DNA of 64,000 nucleotides, taken from contig JARUPY010000537.1 in the NCBI GenBank assembly GCA_029817715.1, positions 1,736,001 through 1,800,000 on the forward strand, read 5' to 3'. Positions 45,201 to 57,365 of this stretch are shown here, one piece after another (position 1 is the first letter of the stretch; the number at the start of each line of letters is the position of its first letter). The position numbers were made by a program, and so were the translations under genes. Origin of the DNA: Melastoma dodecandrum (taxonomy: Eukaryota; Streptophyta; Magnoliopsida; Myrtales; Melastomataceae). The notes beneath the pieces are model-generated. The model saw only the letters and a program-made list of their open reading frames with translations, was not told the DNA's origin and made no database searches.

Positions 45201-46280
45201 TAAAATGATGCTGTAAATAGGGTTGGCAAAAACATTCAGCAAGATGTTATGCAATCAATTAAAGAAAGTAGTGGGAAAGACAAAAAAGATAAAAGATTAG
45301 CATAGATGCGTCCAGAAAGCTTTGGGAGATTATCGTACCACATATAGAACCACAACTCAAATGATGTAATATTTATTAATGTGTGGACTATAAGGGTATT
45401 GCTATTTGAATAACATATACCGTCGTTATAAATAGCTATACATGTAGGCTAAGTCAAGAAGATAATGTTTGTTTGCGTATGAAGGAGTTTCAAGATTTGA
45501 ATTGAAAAAAAGTCTTGAAGCAAGCACAACAATAAATTGAATGTTATCAAGCAAGAATGTCAAGGTCGTACAATAAGAAGGTTTATCGTCATTCCTTTTA
45601 TTGGATTGTTTTTGTACACTAAGAGGGGGGGTCAATTAGTGTTTATCACTTTTTTCGCCTTTTATCAGCGTATGCGGAAGCGTACTATGTCACAAAGAAA
45701 CGTTACTGAGACATGAGATCGGCTCGCTTTAAGCATTACGATTTTGATCGTAAGATACTCTTATAGATGTAAGCATGATCGTAAGGGACACAGTTGTTTT
45801 ATAGTGGTTCGGCCTTAATCGACTCACGTTCACTTTCCACCGTAAATGTGATTCAACTATATAAATATAATGGTGCAAATGAACCTTTTGCACTAGGCTT
45901 TTGGTTTCTCAAGTGAGATTTAAAATCTTGTACAAGAGGAGACCACTGCTGTACATCGATTAGCTCCTCACACAATGGATGTCTTCTCGTTTCCAGCAGA
46001 ATGATGATAACGCCCTGCAGTTGATTGCTCAAAGGATTTTCACAAAGCACGTTGTCGCTTAGACGTAAGCATGTCTGTCAAACACAAGGACAACATTGTG
46101 TTATAGTATAAATCCTCACAAATAATTCCTTACAATAAAGAAAGACTTCACAAGGAGCAGCCCGTTTCTGATTCACAATAGTGGAATGCTTTAGTACTTG
46201 AAAGCTCAACAGAAGATTTTCACACAGTTTCTGTCTCTTTTTACAAAGGCAATCACTTAGAACAAAAAGGAAAATATAAC
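42226..46280 (+). repeat. Segmental duplication, block 1 right part
   Basis: Collinear and nearly identical with about 60008-64000 (offset about 17.8 kb), with small indels (for example about 100 bp at 44665-44790 absent from block 2). It holds no intact gene: short conserved open frames, the NLR 3'-end remnant, AT-rich DNA and, from about 45610, an aagagggggggtcaattagtg junction typical of retroelement ends. Confidence 0.85.
43559..44210 (+). pseudogene. NLR 3'-end remnant, copy 2
   Basis: Begins with the last codons of the TIR-NB-LRR gene in altered form (attattgaatgtgatggcgaggttattcactag) and continues through its downstream region. Nothing of the TIR, NB-ARC or earlier LRRs is present upstream; sequence before it is unrelated. 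Confidence 0.8.
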
Positions 46281-47000
46281 AGAGGTTGGTTCCTCACACA
46301 GCGGAACTTGACTTCTCGCACAGTGAAGTCGGGGTAGACAGTTCGGACGTGCACGGTTATAGTCGTGACTCACGACACGACACACCCAGTGCCTAGGATG
46401 GAATTTTCAACTCTGACGGCTCCCACACAACCTGCTCTAGTGTCCCTCCAGGAGGTCGAGACTTCTGCACAACACCCCTGTGCTTGGGAGGACATCTTTC
46501 CACTTCGGCGACGTTCCCAATTCCTGCTCTACCCTGCAAGCACGAGACTTCGAGGTGCGCACCCGCAAGTGCATGCCTAACTGCTCAAACTCCATCGGTT
46601 CGAGATAGCCCTGCGAAAAAACACGACAAGAACGGCTTCTTGCTGATGGGTTAGCAACTGGTTACTGAATTCAGATGAGGTATTCACTTAGCTTCCCTCA
46701 GATGATTCGCCAGCCGCTTGTTGAACGTACCGAGGACACTCAGTTCCTCTCACGACGATGAAGGTCACACTCAGCCCTTGACATTCTCACACGTAGGTTG
46801 GAAGAGATAAGAACCATGTGATCACTTAGCACTTTCTGTTCTCCGCCGATCTTCAAAGCTTCACTCAAATCACACAGGCTTTGGATAACCACTCAGACCA
46901 CATAGACGCACAAAGGTAATCAGATCTGATAGCGAGTGATAACTCTACGAAAGTAGAGTTAAATGATCACATTTGTGCCTTGATTTGAGTTAGTTCCGTC
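46281..47000. other. No gene recognised; probable retroelement-derived sequence
   Basis: Repeated ttcctcacac/ttcacaca words and short open frames without recognisable family. Confidence 0.3.
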
Positions 47001-48250
47001 GTTCTAGGTGTTTAGATCGGATGTTTCAAGCTGAATTGTGTTACCTCACGTTCGTTATTGTTCGTGTAGGGAATTGAAGATGAAATGAGGAACAACGAAG
47101 AGAGGAAGGAAGAGTTGTGAGAAGGAAGCGAGGAGTGCGACCACAGAGACCTCCGCAGCTGCGGGCAAGAGGAAGTTCGCAACCTCAGAGACTTCCGCAG
47201 CTGGGGAAGATTTCTTCGCAGCTGCGAAGAAGCCAAATGGAGCACACCACATTGAAGTTCGCAGCTGCGGAAGATTTCCTCGCAGCTGCGGCAGAACCAG
47301 AAAATCTCCTCCCCTCCGAATTCTTAGATTCTTTCTTTATTTCTATTTAGGTCCTTTAGTTATTCCCTAGTATAAATACTGAAACTTAAGGTGTACTAGG
47401 TTGGTGTGGTGGGAATTGGTTTTTCTTTGACGGCAAAAAGCTCGTGACAGGAGATTGGTGCCGGCGGAGAATTGCAAATTCTTTTCCCGTTTGCTTTTAG
47501 ATTTCAATTATGCTTTCATCTTTGATCTGGCTTTCGTGTTGCATCGCTATGAACTAATTTCTTTGTTCTAGGACAACGATGGAACCTCGTGTTCTTTTGT
47601 AATTGTTGAACCTTTCTTTATTATGATTTGAATTTCCTTCGGTTGTTTATCCAATTCCATGTTTAATGCGTATTAGCAGCCTGATCAACTGTTGATATTG
47701 ATTTGATCACCTTGGGAGACTCGAGAGGGTAGCCTAGGTCAGATCGGGATTAGGATAACCTAAGGAACCTTCGAGTCGAGAGACCGGGTTTTAGTGTGAG
47801 AGTAGAAATACCGTGCACCTTGGGTAATCAAAGTAGGGTTAAATCGTAAAGGGCCTCCACTAGTTCTTTGCCAAGACATAGAGTAGAGAATTTGATACAT
47901 GGGGGTACGTTCCCGGATATCCGAGAGGGTTATGGGGAGAGATTAGCGGCCTATAGTTAACAACCGATGAAATTCAATAGTAATAAGAAGAGGGGATATG
48001 AGAGCATAAGTCATGAGGGGAAATCGGTAGTCCTAGATCTTTCATTCTTATTGGTAATTCGATTCACTTTGCTGTTAGTTTAACTTCTCATCACTTAATT
48101 TGTTCACTTGACCTTGAATTTGGTTATCGAATTTGACGTTACAAGACTTAATTGATACTGATTCTCTGTGGGATCGACCCTTGCTTGCCCTTACTGCTTA
48201 GTTTGTGTGAACGAGGATTTATTTTTGTTGCGTTGACGACGCGCACCAGC
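47001..48250 (+). mobile_element. Probable LTR/solo-LTR-like repeat with CGCAGCTGCG-rich segment
   Basis: Between 47145 and 47300 the palindromic word (C)GCAGCTGCG recurs about five times with spaced variants. 47400-48240 has the texture of a plant gypsy LTR or leader (ggagattggtgccggcgg; ttctctgtgggatcgaccc; gaacgaggatttatttttg). There is no coding sequence, and the boundaries are not visible. Confidence 0.4.
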
Positions 48251-50412
48251 GAGGTATGACTTTTATGGAGAACAAATCGTGGAGAGATGTCCAGATTCAT
48301 TAGAGCAATTCTTTTGATTTGTTTCCAAAACTTGCGGACAGGACTGAGCAGATATATGCTCAACGGTCCTTGCTCCCGAAAAGGTAAGTTTCCAAACGGT
48401 AATTTCCTTTGGTTAACCTATCTCATCCGAATGAGGTTAATTTCCATGTCTTATAAGATAACTAACATAATAATAATCTTATCAGATTAATTAATAAAAT
48501 CAAATCATAATCAAACTTATTTAATTTAACGATTTAACTCTATACAGAGTAACGTCGTCGTAGAATATCAGAATAAAATATTTCGTTTCTAAAAACAAAC
48601 TTGAAAAGCAAATATCACAATATTGAGTTGCCTAAACATACGATTTGAAATGTCCAAATGAGATTCAATGTATGTAGAAAATCTGACACATAGTCTGAGA
48701 TAAATCAAAGTATAATGTTAATAGGAAATACTTATTTCCATATTTTCAGTAAGTGTAACGTTACAATAACAACTTATTGTAAAGCAGTAACATAAGCTCA
48801 TGCTAGTTGTGACTCATCAATACTTTGCTCAAGCTCATTACTAAGTATAAGCTTTCCTCTTATTAATGAAATTAATTAAAAGGATTTTGATGAACTTCCA
48901 TAGAGGCTTTATAACCATAATTATGGTAAAAGATATTATAAATTAAATTAGAATATTTAATTTGAACATCAAATTAATCTGGACAATTGGAATTAATTTC
49001 AATAGTTTATTCTGGAAAATTAATTATTTTCACCTTTACAAAAGGACAGACGCAGTATTACAGCGACACCTTACTGTAACGGAGAATCATATTCCTCAAG
49101 CTCATCAAAAGGACAAGCGAAGTGCTACAGCAACACAATGTTATTATTTTATAACATAGCTTCTTAAGCAAATCATCAAAACTAAGGTTAATGCCTTCCA
49201 AGTTGGAATCTCGTCTAAGCAATGAGAAGACCAATAACTCTAATGCATCGAACTGAAAGTAAGTTCATGCCCAAGTGAGAAGATCCATATGCAGTTCAAG
49301 AGGGTTATACTAATGGAGCATATAAGATAACTGAAAATGATAGGCCACGCAAATAATGCAACAATTCGTATTATTGTTGCGAAACCGAATAAATATTTAC
49401 ATTTATATTAGAAGTGTTTGCCCAAAAGATTTATATTAATATAGAAAACCTTTGACAAGGTCTAAGTAGCGTCGAGGTTCAATATGAGGGTCGTTCTCAT
49501 ACGAGATCAATTCGAGGATAAAAAGGGACGTTTCCTTTAGTTGACTCGACTTGACTTTGCCCGCTCGTGTAGGAATGCAACTTCCACACCTACTTTCTTG
49601 CACGACTCCGACTTCACTCAGGATCTCGGATCGGAAACTGTTTCTCGTCTCCACTTCCTCGTGATCTTAAAGACTCCTATTCCGTTCCTTCTTATCGTCC
49701 TTTCGTAAATTTCCGGACATCTTTGGGCGCGGCTAACCTCATTCGTACAATAGTTGTGCTTCGGCCAAAAGATTCCCTTCCCTCCGCAGGCTTTGCTCCA
49801 CAACCTCCCCTATTCATTCGTTTGAAGTGATGTTGTAGTGGTAGTGGGGTGGAGGATTGCCTTTGCTTTTGCCTTGCTTCGCTTCATTGCCTCATCATCC
49901 CAGTGGAGTGAAGATAAAGCTTTTTTTTACGTGTAAAAAAAATCCCAGAAATGAAGAAGCAACAGATCAGCTGTGACAAAAACAATTTACAACACAAAAA
50001 CACCTGTCGTAACATGAGATTTATTTGAGATTAGATTTTGTAGTGATATTTTATTTTATTTTTTGCAATTTAAAACATGCAAATGGGGTTGATTATTTTA
50101 ACCAAATTAATACCGGGTGCATTGTATCATTACTAATAAATATACAAATATAGTTTAGTTTTCATTACATTATTCACTCCACCCAAACCTCAACTTCAAA
50201 GAGATATGCCCACTACTCATAAGAAAATCCCATTATCGGTCACCACTTTCTTGTCGTTTTCCATGATAATAAGGTCATGACTATGCCATGTCCAATATTT
50301 TTAGTAATCCCGAATCCTCCCCCCCAAAAACCCATCAGTTATTTCCCCCGGGGAGGGGTGTTTCGTTGCAGAGTTATCAGATTAAGCCAAAAAGTTCCAC
50401 CAAATAAGTATA
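48251..50412. other. No gene recognised
   Basis: AT-rich intergenic DNA. Short open frames on both strands show no family. Confidence 0.35.
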
Positions 50413-50421
50413 AATGCAAAG

Positions 50422-50815
50422 AGGGTTATTTTAATTTAATCTTAATTTTTAAAATAATTCGCGAAATAACCTCGTTCGTTTCGAAATTCCGTAAATAATC
50501 TTGTAAAAATTAAAAAAAAAAACTTTAAATGGAAGGCGGACTTACAAAGATCGACTTTCATTAAATAAAAAAAAAAATAAGGAAACGTGGGGTTGTGGGG
50601 TTTGGGGAGATTTTTCTTTTTTTTTTATTCGATGGAAGTCGGTTTTTTTTAAAATGTTTTTTTTTTATTTTCACAAAAAGATCGACTTTTTTAAGGATTT
50701 AAAGTCTGTCTTTGTAAAGCTAATTTCACGAGGTTATTTACAAAATTTTGAAACTAATAAAATTATTTTATGAATTATTTTAAAAATTAAAATTAAAATG
50801 GAACGAAAACCTACG
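50422..50815. mobile_element. Small TIR element (MITE) with ~85-bp inverted repeats and possible 9-bp TSD
   Basis: About 50430-50516 is inverted at about 50728-50812 (shared taatttttaaaataattc, cctcgt, gtaaata). AATGCAAAG occurs at 50413-50421 and 50816-50824 and would be a 9-bp target duplication. The outermost few bases of the two ends do not match perfectly. No coding capacity. Confidence 0.65.
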
Positions 50816-50824
50816 AATGCAAAG

Positions 50825-52095
50825 GCGGGAGATAATCGGAGGAGGAGGGCTTTACTTTTACCCCAAAAGCAAAAAAAACATGGTGTAATTATAATGAAAG
50901 TAGTCGTCAGAGAAAAGGAGAGGTCGGGGGGAGTCCGGGAGGGGGTGGATGGGGACAGGATGCGGTGGGGCCCATGGCAGCTTGTCGTGCACCTTCCCTG
51001 GTCAATTTCATCCCCCTTCGCTGACGTTTGCTTATCCAATGTTTTCCTTTTTTTTTTTTTAAATGAGAAAAAATGAAGTAAAGGTTTTATTACATCTAAT
51101 ATTTGCGGGATCGGAAAAATAATAGTTTCTTTTATTTAGTTTTCAAAATTATTAACGGGCTGTTGCGATTAAACTACAACCTGTCTGATTGTGATTGGGA
51201 CAAAAGTAATGGTTGTGGTGGTGGGTCATTAGAAGGGAGACCCATGAGTACGTCCCCTGAGGGCGCCCACACTGTATCACACGGGAATTATCGACTCGAT
51301 AAGACGAACAACGTTGGGACAACTGGGGGGGTCCGGTCCTTTTTTTTTATTATTTTATTTTAATCTTATTCGCCCTATCAATGTTGGATGTTGCTGTCCA
51401 CGGGAGATTTCCTTAATTATTTGGTGACCGTTAAAGTGTTTTGGTATGATGTCTTTTTCCTTTATATTTAAATAAGGAGAATTAGGAATACCAGTCTTCC
51501 GAACAATTTCGTCGAAAGTGCGACAATTGCTTGGACTTGTTCATTTGACAAGCACCCACGATTTCATTTGAATTTATGTGACTGATTATTTTTAATTGAC
51601 AGATGATGAATAGTGGATTTCAAGAACGATTCCTTTTGGACTTGTGGAGCATCAAAAAATAGCAAAGACACTAAGGTTATGTTTGAAAACCTTAAATTTC
51701 TTTCCTCGCATCAGTTTTATAGTGAAAAGCTTCCGATGATAACTTGACTTGGTATTGCTACTCTTGATGTGCAAAACTTTGGTCTATTCAATAAATTCAC
51801 AAGGCCGAACACAACTATGAGGAATGCTTGATGGCCCCCTTACCTTCCTTTTCTAACTCCGCCATGGATTAATTTCCTTCCAAAGATTTCTAGAAAGAAA
51901 CCTACTTGACTGATCTATTAAGCAGACGACGATCCAAGATATGAGCATCGTAGAAGCGGGATATGCGTACCTAATTTAGTCCTAACAATACATGGGGGTT
52001 TTCAACCTTGAGAATATGAGATTCTTTATTCAAAATTGCTGCCATTGACAAATGCTTTCACCGTCGTAGCCAATATTTGTTCTGTCATTATGAGT
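50825..52095. other. No gene recognised
   Basis: Intergenic DNA with poly-A/T tracts. No supported feature. Confidence 0.35.
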
Positions 52096-52103
52096 TAGGT
52101 TCG

Positions 52104-52759
52104 GAATGTACTGTCCTGTACTGTTTTGTTTAGTAAATTACTAAAAAGTTTTGTAATCGATTACTAAATATTCAGCAAATTTTCTCAAAAAAGTAAACGA
52201 TTACGAAAAAAAACGACGGCTTTAGTAATTTACTAACGATTTTACAATGTTACACAGTAATTTACTAATTTCGTTTATAAAATTAGGAAAGCATTACTAA
52301 AATCGTTCGACGGCGAATCAAGAAAATTACTAAAAATAGAAAATTTACTAAAAAAATTGGGAACCCGTTACTAATTTTTTACTGTTTGAGTTTTCGGAAA
52401 CTTACTAAACTACGTTTAGCAAATCCGAGGTGAAATTTACTAAAAAGTTTAGTAAGTGATTACTAAACTTGAATAGTGAAACTTTAGTAACGGTTTCCAA
52501 AAAAAAGCAAAAATCACCGATATTTTTAGTAACCGATTACTAAACTTTTAAGTAAATTTGTCATCCGATTTACTAAACGTTGTTTTAGTAACTTTTCAGA
52601 TTTTCAAACAGTAAAAAATTAGCAACGGTTTACAATTTTTCACAACAGTTTACTAACGATTTTACTAAAAAACTTCGATTTTTAGTAAAGATTACTAAAA
52701 AAAAAGTCGAATTTAGTAAACTACGTAACAGTTACGTGCACGTACCGTTAGCCGCTTCG
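52104..52759. mobile_element. Single arm of the AGTAA/TTACT foldback element
   Basis: Matches one arm of 31160-32488 nearly end to end, from gaatgtactgtcctgtactg at the loop side to taccgttagccgc at the terminus. The other arm is absent, so it cannot fold back on itself. It ends about 80 bp upstream of the receptor-kinase TATA box. Confidence 0.8.
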
Positions 52760-52840
52760 GTCGATACGATGATTCACGTGGCCTCTTACTGACCGTGTCT
52801 TTTTCTCCCTTCTCTTCAGAAATTTCCTTCTAATTTTTGC

Positions 52841-52847
52841 TATAAAA
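52841..52847 (+). promoter_or_regulatory. TATA box of the LRR receptor-kinase gene
   Basis: TATAAAA 71-77 bp upstream of the ATG at 52918, in the right place for a plant promoter with a short leader. Confidence 0.6.
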
Positions 52848-53045
52848 TGAGGAAGACAAGTGAAACATTGTCTTCACTCAAACCACATCCACAACAACTA
52901 AAGAAAGGGCCAAAACGATGATCAGCTCTTGCAAATTCCCACACATACTGTCCATGACCACATTGCTGATCCTCGTAGCGGTGCACTCGGACTCATCCCC
53001 AGCCGTGGCCGTTGCTCCTTCCTCGGAGGCCTACGCCCTTCTCGA

Positions 53046-53155
53046 GTGGAAGTCCCACCTCCCAAACCAGAGCCGATCTCTCTTGTCCTCGTGGAACAAA
53101 AGCAGTACCGTGGAAGTCCCAGTTCTCAAACCAGAGCCGATCTCTCTTGTCTCAC
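53046..53155 (+). repeat. 64-bp offset tandem duplication in the LRR-kinase 5' coding region
   Basis: gtggaagtccca begins at 53046 and again at 53110, with accagagccgatctctcttg shared. The second copy itself reads as a second LRRNT fragment (WKSQFSNQSRSLLS) in a third frame. Confidence 0.85.
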
Positions 53156-55810
53156 CTGTGACGCTTGGCAAAGGGTCACTAGCCTCAACATTTCCCACGT
53201 CGCCATGAATGGCACACTTCAAGGTCTCAATTTCTTATCTCTGCCCAACTTGACTACGATTGTGTTCATCAACTGTTCACTTTCCGGTGGCATTCCCTCT
53301 ACCATTTCCAACCTTTCCAAGCTGACCACGTTCGACTTGGGCCTCAATAGTTTTTCCGGTGGCTTTCCAGCTTTCCTCGGATACATAACATCCCTTCGGT
53401 ACCTAAGTTTATCAGATAACTACTTCACCGGCACCATTCCTGGATCCATCGCAACCCTCACCAATCTGACCTACCTAAACTTGAATGCAAACGAATTCTC
53501 CGGGGATCTCTCTTTTGCCATCAGACTTATCAGTTCCCTGCCGCTGCAAAACCTTTTTCTGTCCAACAACAACTTCACCGGCTTTATCCCAAGTTCTATT
53601 GGAGAGCTTACCAAGTTAACCCAGTTGTACCTCTCAAACAATACCCTCTCCGGTTCTATCCCTTCGGAAATAGGCAACATGAGCAACTTGGGAGAACTCA
53701 GGCTTGACCAGAACCAATTTCATGGACCCATCCCTTTCGAGATTGGCAAATTGGGTTCGCTGTGGCAGCTCGATCTCTCCCAAAACTATCTAAATGGCTC
53801 GATTCCGAGTGCGGTCAGCAACCTGACCGGTTTGAGCTACCTTTACTTGTACGGTAACCAACTCTCTGGGTTGATCCCCCCAGATGTCGGCAACATGCAG
53901 TCCCTCTATACATTCCAGCTGCTGAGCAACGAGTTGACTGGTCCAATCCCACCGACTATAGGCAACATGACCAGCCTGGAATCGATTTACCTGAGCACTA
54001 ATCGGCTTTCGGGTTCCATCCCGAAAGAAATGGGGAAATTAGTCAAGCTGAGGGAACTTGTCCTGGCGGAGAATCAACTAGATGGCTCTCTTCCTGTCGA
54101 ATTGAACAATTTGACCTCCCTGACAAGCCTTCAGCTTTCAAATAACAGCTTTTCTGGTAATCTGCCGTCCGATATATGCAAAGGCGGCGCCCTGAAATTG
54201 TTTGCAGCATTTCACAATAAGCTCGATGGACCCTTACCTAGGAGCCTGAGGAACTGCACCGGCTTAACAAGGTTGAGGCTTCAAAATAACCAACTCACCG
54301 GTTCTCTTGCGGCTAGCCTCGGTGTGCTTCCCAACTTGGATTACCTTGAACTCAGCAACAACAGATTTCATGGTGACTTGCCATCCATATTCGGTACGTA
54401 CCAAAGCTTGCAGTCCTTGATAATTTCCAGCACCAATATTTCAGGGAGGATGCCCCTCGATCTTGGAAATTTGTCTCGGCTTCATAAACTCGACTTATCG
54501 GGGAACGATCTAGTCGGGGAAATTCCGATGTATCTCGGAAACATGAACTCTCTGATAGAGATCTCACTAGATGGGAACAATTTTGCCGGTCTCATTCCAA
54601 GGGAGATTGGTGCGCTGTCCGAACTGGCAAATCTCAACCTTGCCGAGAACAATTTGTACGGAGTGATTCCGAAGGAGCTACAGGAGTGTCGAAAGCTTCT
54701 TCAACTAAACTTGAGTGGGAACAATTTTAGCGAGAGCATTCCGTTCGAAATCGGCAGTCTGATATCACTACAGGGCCTGGATCTCAGTCGGAATTCTCTC
54801 TCGGGCAACATACCCCAACAGCTTGGGAACCTACGGGTTCTAGAAATGCTGAATCTCTCGCATAACATGCTTTCAGGATCGTTCCCATCCTCAATTTCTG
54901 AAAAGTCCACCCTGACATCCATCGACATATCGTATAATCAGTTAGAGGGACCTCTTCCGAATATTCCAGCATTCAGAAATGCCTCTTTCAATGTTGTTCA
55001 AGAGAACAGAGGGCTATGTGGTAATGTCACTGGCCTGCTGCCCTGCGCATTGACACCAAGCACAAATAAGTCGGGAACGAAGAATGGAAATAACATTTGG
55101 TTGTTGATTTGTCTTCCTCTCGGTTGCCTTGTCATTTTATTTCTTATATCTGGCAGTTTATGGATCTTCCACCAAAGATTGAAGAGAGGAAAGAACGAGA
55201 CAGAGGAAACAGGAACTGGATCAATGTGGGCGATATGGAGCAATGATGGAAGCAGTGCATACAAGAGCATCATAGAAAACACAGAGAACTTTGACCAAAA
55301 GTATTGCATTGGGGCTGGAGGTCAAGGAATGGTTTACAAAGTGAGATTGTCGACTGGCCAGATTGTAGCAATCAAGAAGCTTAACGAGAAACCGGATGTA
55401 GATACCCTGACCCGAAAAGCATTTGAATGGGAGATACGTGCCTTGACAGAAGTTCGACATCGTAACATCATCAGACTCCATGGGTTCTGTTCGAATTATC
55501 AGCATTCCTTCCTAGTTTATGAATTCTTGGAGTCTGGAAGTTTGGAGAGCTTGTTGAAAAATAATGGTAAAGCTGGACAGTTCGGATGGGTTGAGAGAAT
55601 GAAGGTGATTAGAGGAATCGCAAATGGTTTATTGTATTTGCATCATGAATGCAGCCCTCCCATCATCCACAGAGACATATCAAGCAAGAATATACTGCTC
55701 GACGATGAGTACGAAGCTCATATCTCGGATTTTGGTACAGCCAAGGTTCTGAAGCCTAATTCATCTAACTGTACCTCATTTGCCGGAACATATGGATATG
55801 CCCGCACCCG

Positions 55811-55902
55811 GTATGTAGTTTCTTGTCGTAACCCTGTCCTCACCGAGTTTACCAACAACTGTCTTATAATTTTTTTTATTTCCTTCAATCTGACTACTAC
55901 AG
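55811..55902 (+). other. Intron in the kinase activation-segment region of the LRR kinase
   Basis: Donor CG|gtatgt and acceptor ctactacag|AG follow the activation-loop codons, the conserved position in this RLK class. The 92-bp length means the genomic frame stays open through it by chance, hiding the lesion just upstream. Confidence 0.8.
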
Positions 55903-56288
55903 AGCTGGCATACACGATGCAAGTGACAGCAAAGAACGATGTTTACAGCTTCGGAGTGATCATATTGGAGGTGATTATGGGGAAGCATCCAGGTGATTTC
56001 ATCTATTCCTCTTCCCAGTCTGGGACGTCCCACTCTGCAGTGCAGCACTTACTCCTGAAGAACGTATTGGATGAAAGGATTCCATATCCCACCGAAGAAG
56101 AGCTGGAAGAAGTCTGCTCCATGTTGAAGACTGCCTTCTCATGTTTATGCCCGAAACCCGAGAACAGGCCCGACATGCGGGAGGCTTATAAGGGAATTTC
56201 CTCTCAGAAAAAGCTCAACTTTGGTCTGATTACGAAAGATGTGAAGCTCTGTGAGTTGTTCGATTTCGAAGGCATGTTGAGGAACTGA

Positions 56289-57365
56289 TCCTCCGTGTGG
56301 CATGGTCTGTTTAAGAAAAGGTCGGGGAATGACATGACGGTGATTGTATTTTTCCTGAATAATTGATAGTGGTTTACACAAGAAACGGGCTTACAAAAAA
56401 AAAATCAAACGAGTCGTCAGTAGAGATTAGCATCGCATCTGAGTAAAATCCGAAACCAGCTAAAACCGATGTCATGGGGTCGATGTCGAAACATGAAGGT
56501 AATAGGTGCTAAGTGTAGGGTCATGGCTAAAATACCGTATCCGGGATTTCCGTGAGTTCGTGAAGCGGGGTGTGAGGTGGAGGCCCAGTGCAACAACGAA
56601 GTGGATTGTGCGTAGGCTAAGCATATCCCAAAGTCTACACATAGGCCCAAGAGGAGATGAAGACACCTACGGACAACGTGGGACGACGTCCTCAGGCTAC
56701 AACAAATCCCAATTAGTTGTGACAGCAACTTCTACAAAATCTGCTGTTAATAGCATATGTATGAAATATGTACAAGTTCATCAAAATCAATAGAAGAAAA
56801 ACACTCCCTCCACTATTCTCTTCTTCTTCTTCTTCCTTGTCTTGCTTTCCTTCTTCTTTCTATCATTCTCACGTTGTTTAACCTTGAACCTCCTCGCGAA
56901 ATAAGTTCGGCATATTCTTGACAGGTTTTCGAACAGACCGTCAGCTGGTTCAATAGTTAACTTTTGTTCTTCTCGTCCATGACAAGTAAAGTCCACTTCA
57001 ATATGCTAATGGGGCATTCCTAACAGGAAGTGATCGGTTCATAGGTTAGTGAGGAGGAATTTAAGTGCTTTGAAAAGATTCCAGGACAATATTTGAGTTC
57101 ATTTGGTTGTTTTCCTATGGAAACGAAATTTGGGTCAAAAAAGCTGTGGGAATTAGAGAAAACAATTAAAAATAGAATACAAAAATTAAAAAAATATGTT
57201 TTTTTAATGATAAAATATTTTCAAACAAACGGAAGCGAGAGAGATAAACAGGGATACTGGTTACACTTCTTAAGTTATATAAAAAAAAAATACAAAGGCC
57301 TCCAAGTATCCTTGTCGTATTTCCAAGGAGATGATAGAGATACACGAGTATATGTTACACTATGA
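56289..57365. other. No gene recognised; possible LTR end near 56720-56970
   Basis: 3' flank of the kinase. aaatcaatagaagaaaaaca followed by a CTTCTT tract resembles copia LTR ends, but no partner is seen. Confidence 0.3.

Larger units (their letters stand above)
52918..56288 (+). pseudogene. LRR receptor-like kinase (MIK2-like, LRR class XII/XI type), frame-damaged
   Basis: A plasma-membrane LRR receptor kinase by design. ATG at 52918 gives a signal peptide (TTLLILVAVHS) and LRRNT cap (EAYALLEWKSHLPNQSRSLL). About 20 extracellular LRRs follow in another frame (SLSGGIPSTISNLSKLTTF through LQGLDLSRNSLSGNIPQQL), then a transmembrane segment near 55095-55160 (WLLICLPLGCLVILFLISGS) and a kinase with IGAGGQGMVYK, VAIKK, HRDISSKN, DFGTAK and VYSFGVIILEV. 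Two lesions are seen. A 64-bp direct duplication (53046 and 53110) plus loss of nearby bases puts the cap and LRRs in different frames. An extra C at about 55801-55803 precedes a 92-bp intron (55811-55902) in the GTYGYA region, so splicing gives a frameshift. Catalytic residues are otherwise intact. MIK2-like assignment is by overall style. Confidence 0.85.

Noticed and set aside
52929..56288. A single intact LRR-kinase coding frame of about 1119 codons
   Set aside because: It begins without an ATG, lacks the signal peptide and cap, and reads through an intron; the true start is in another frame at 52918.
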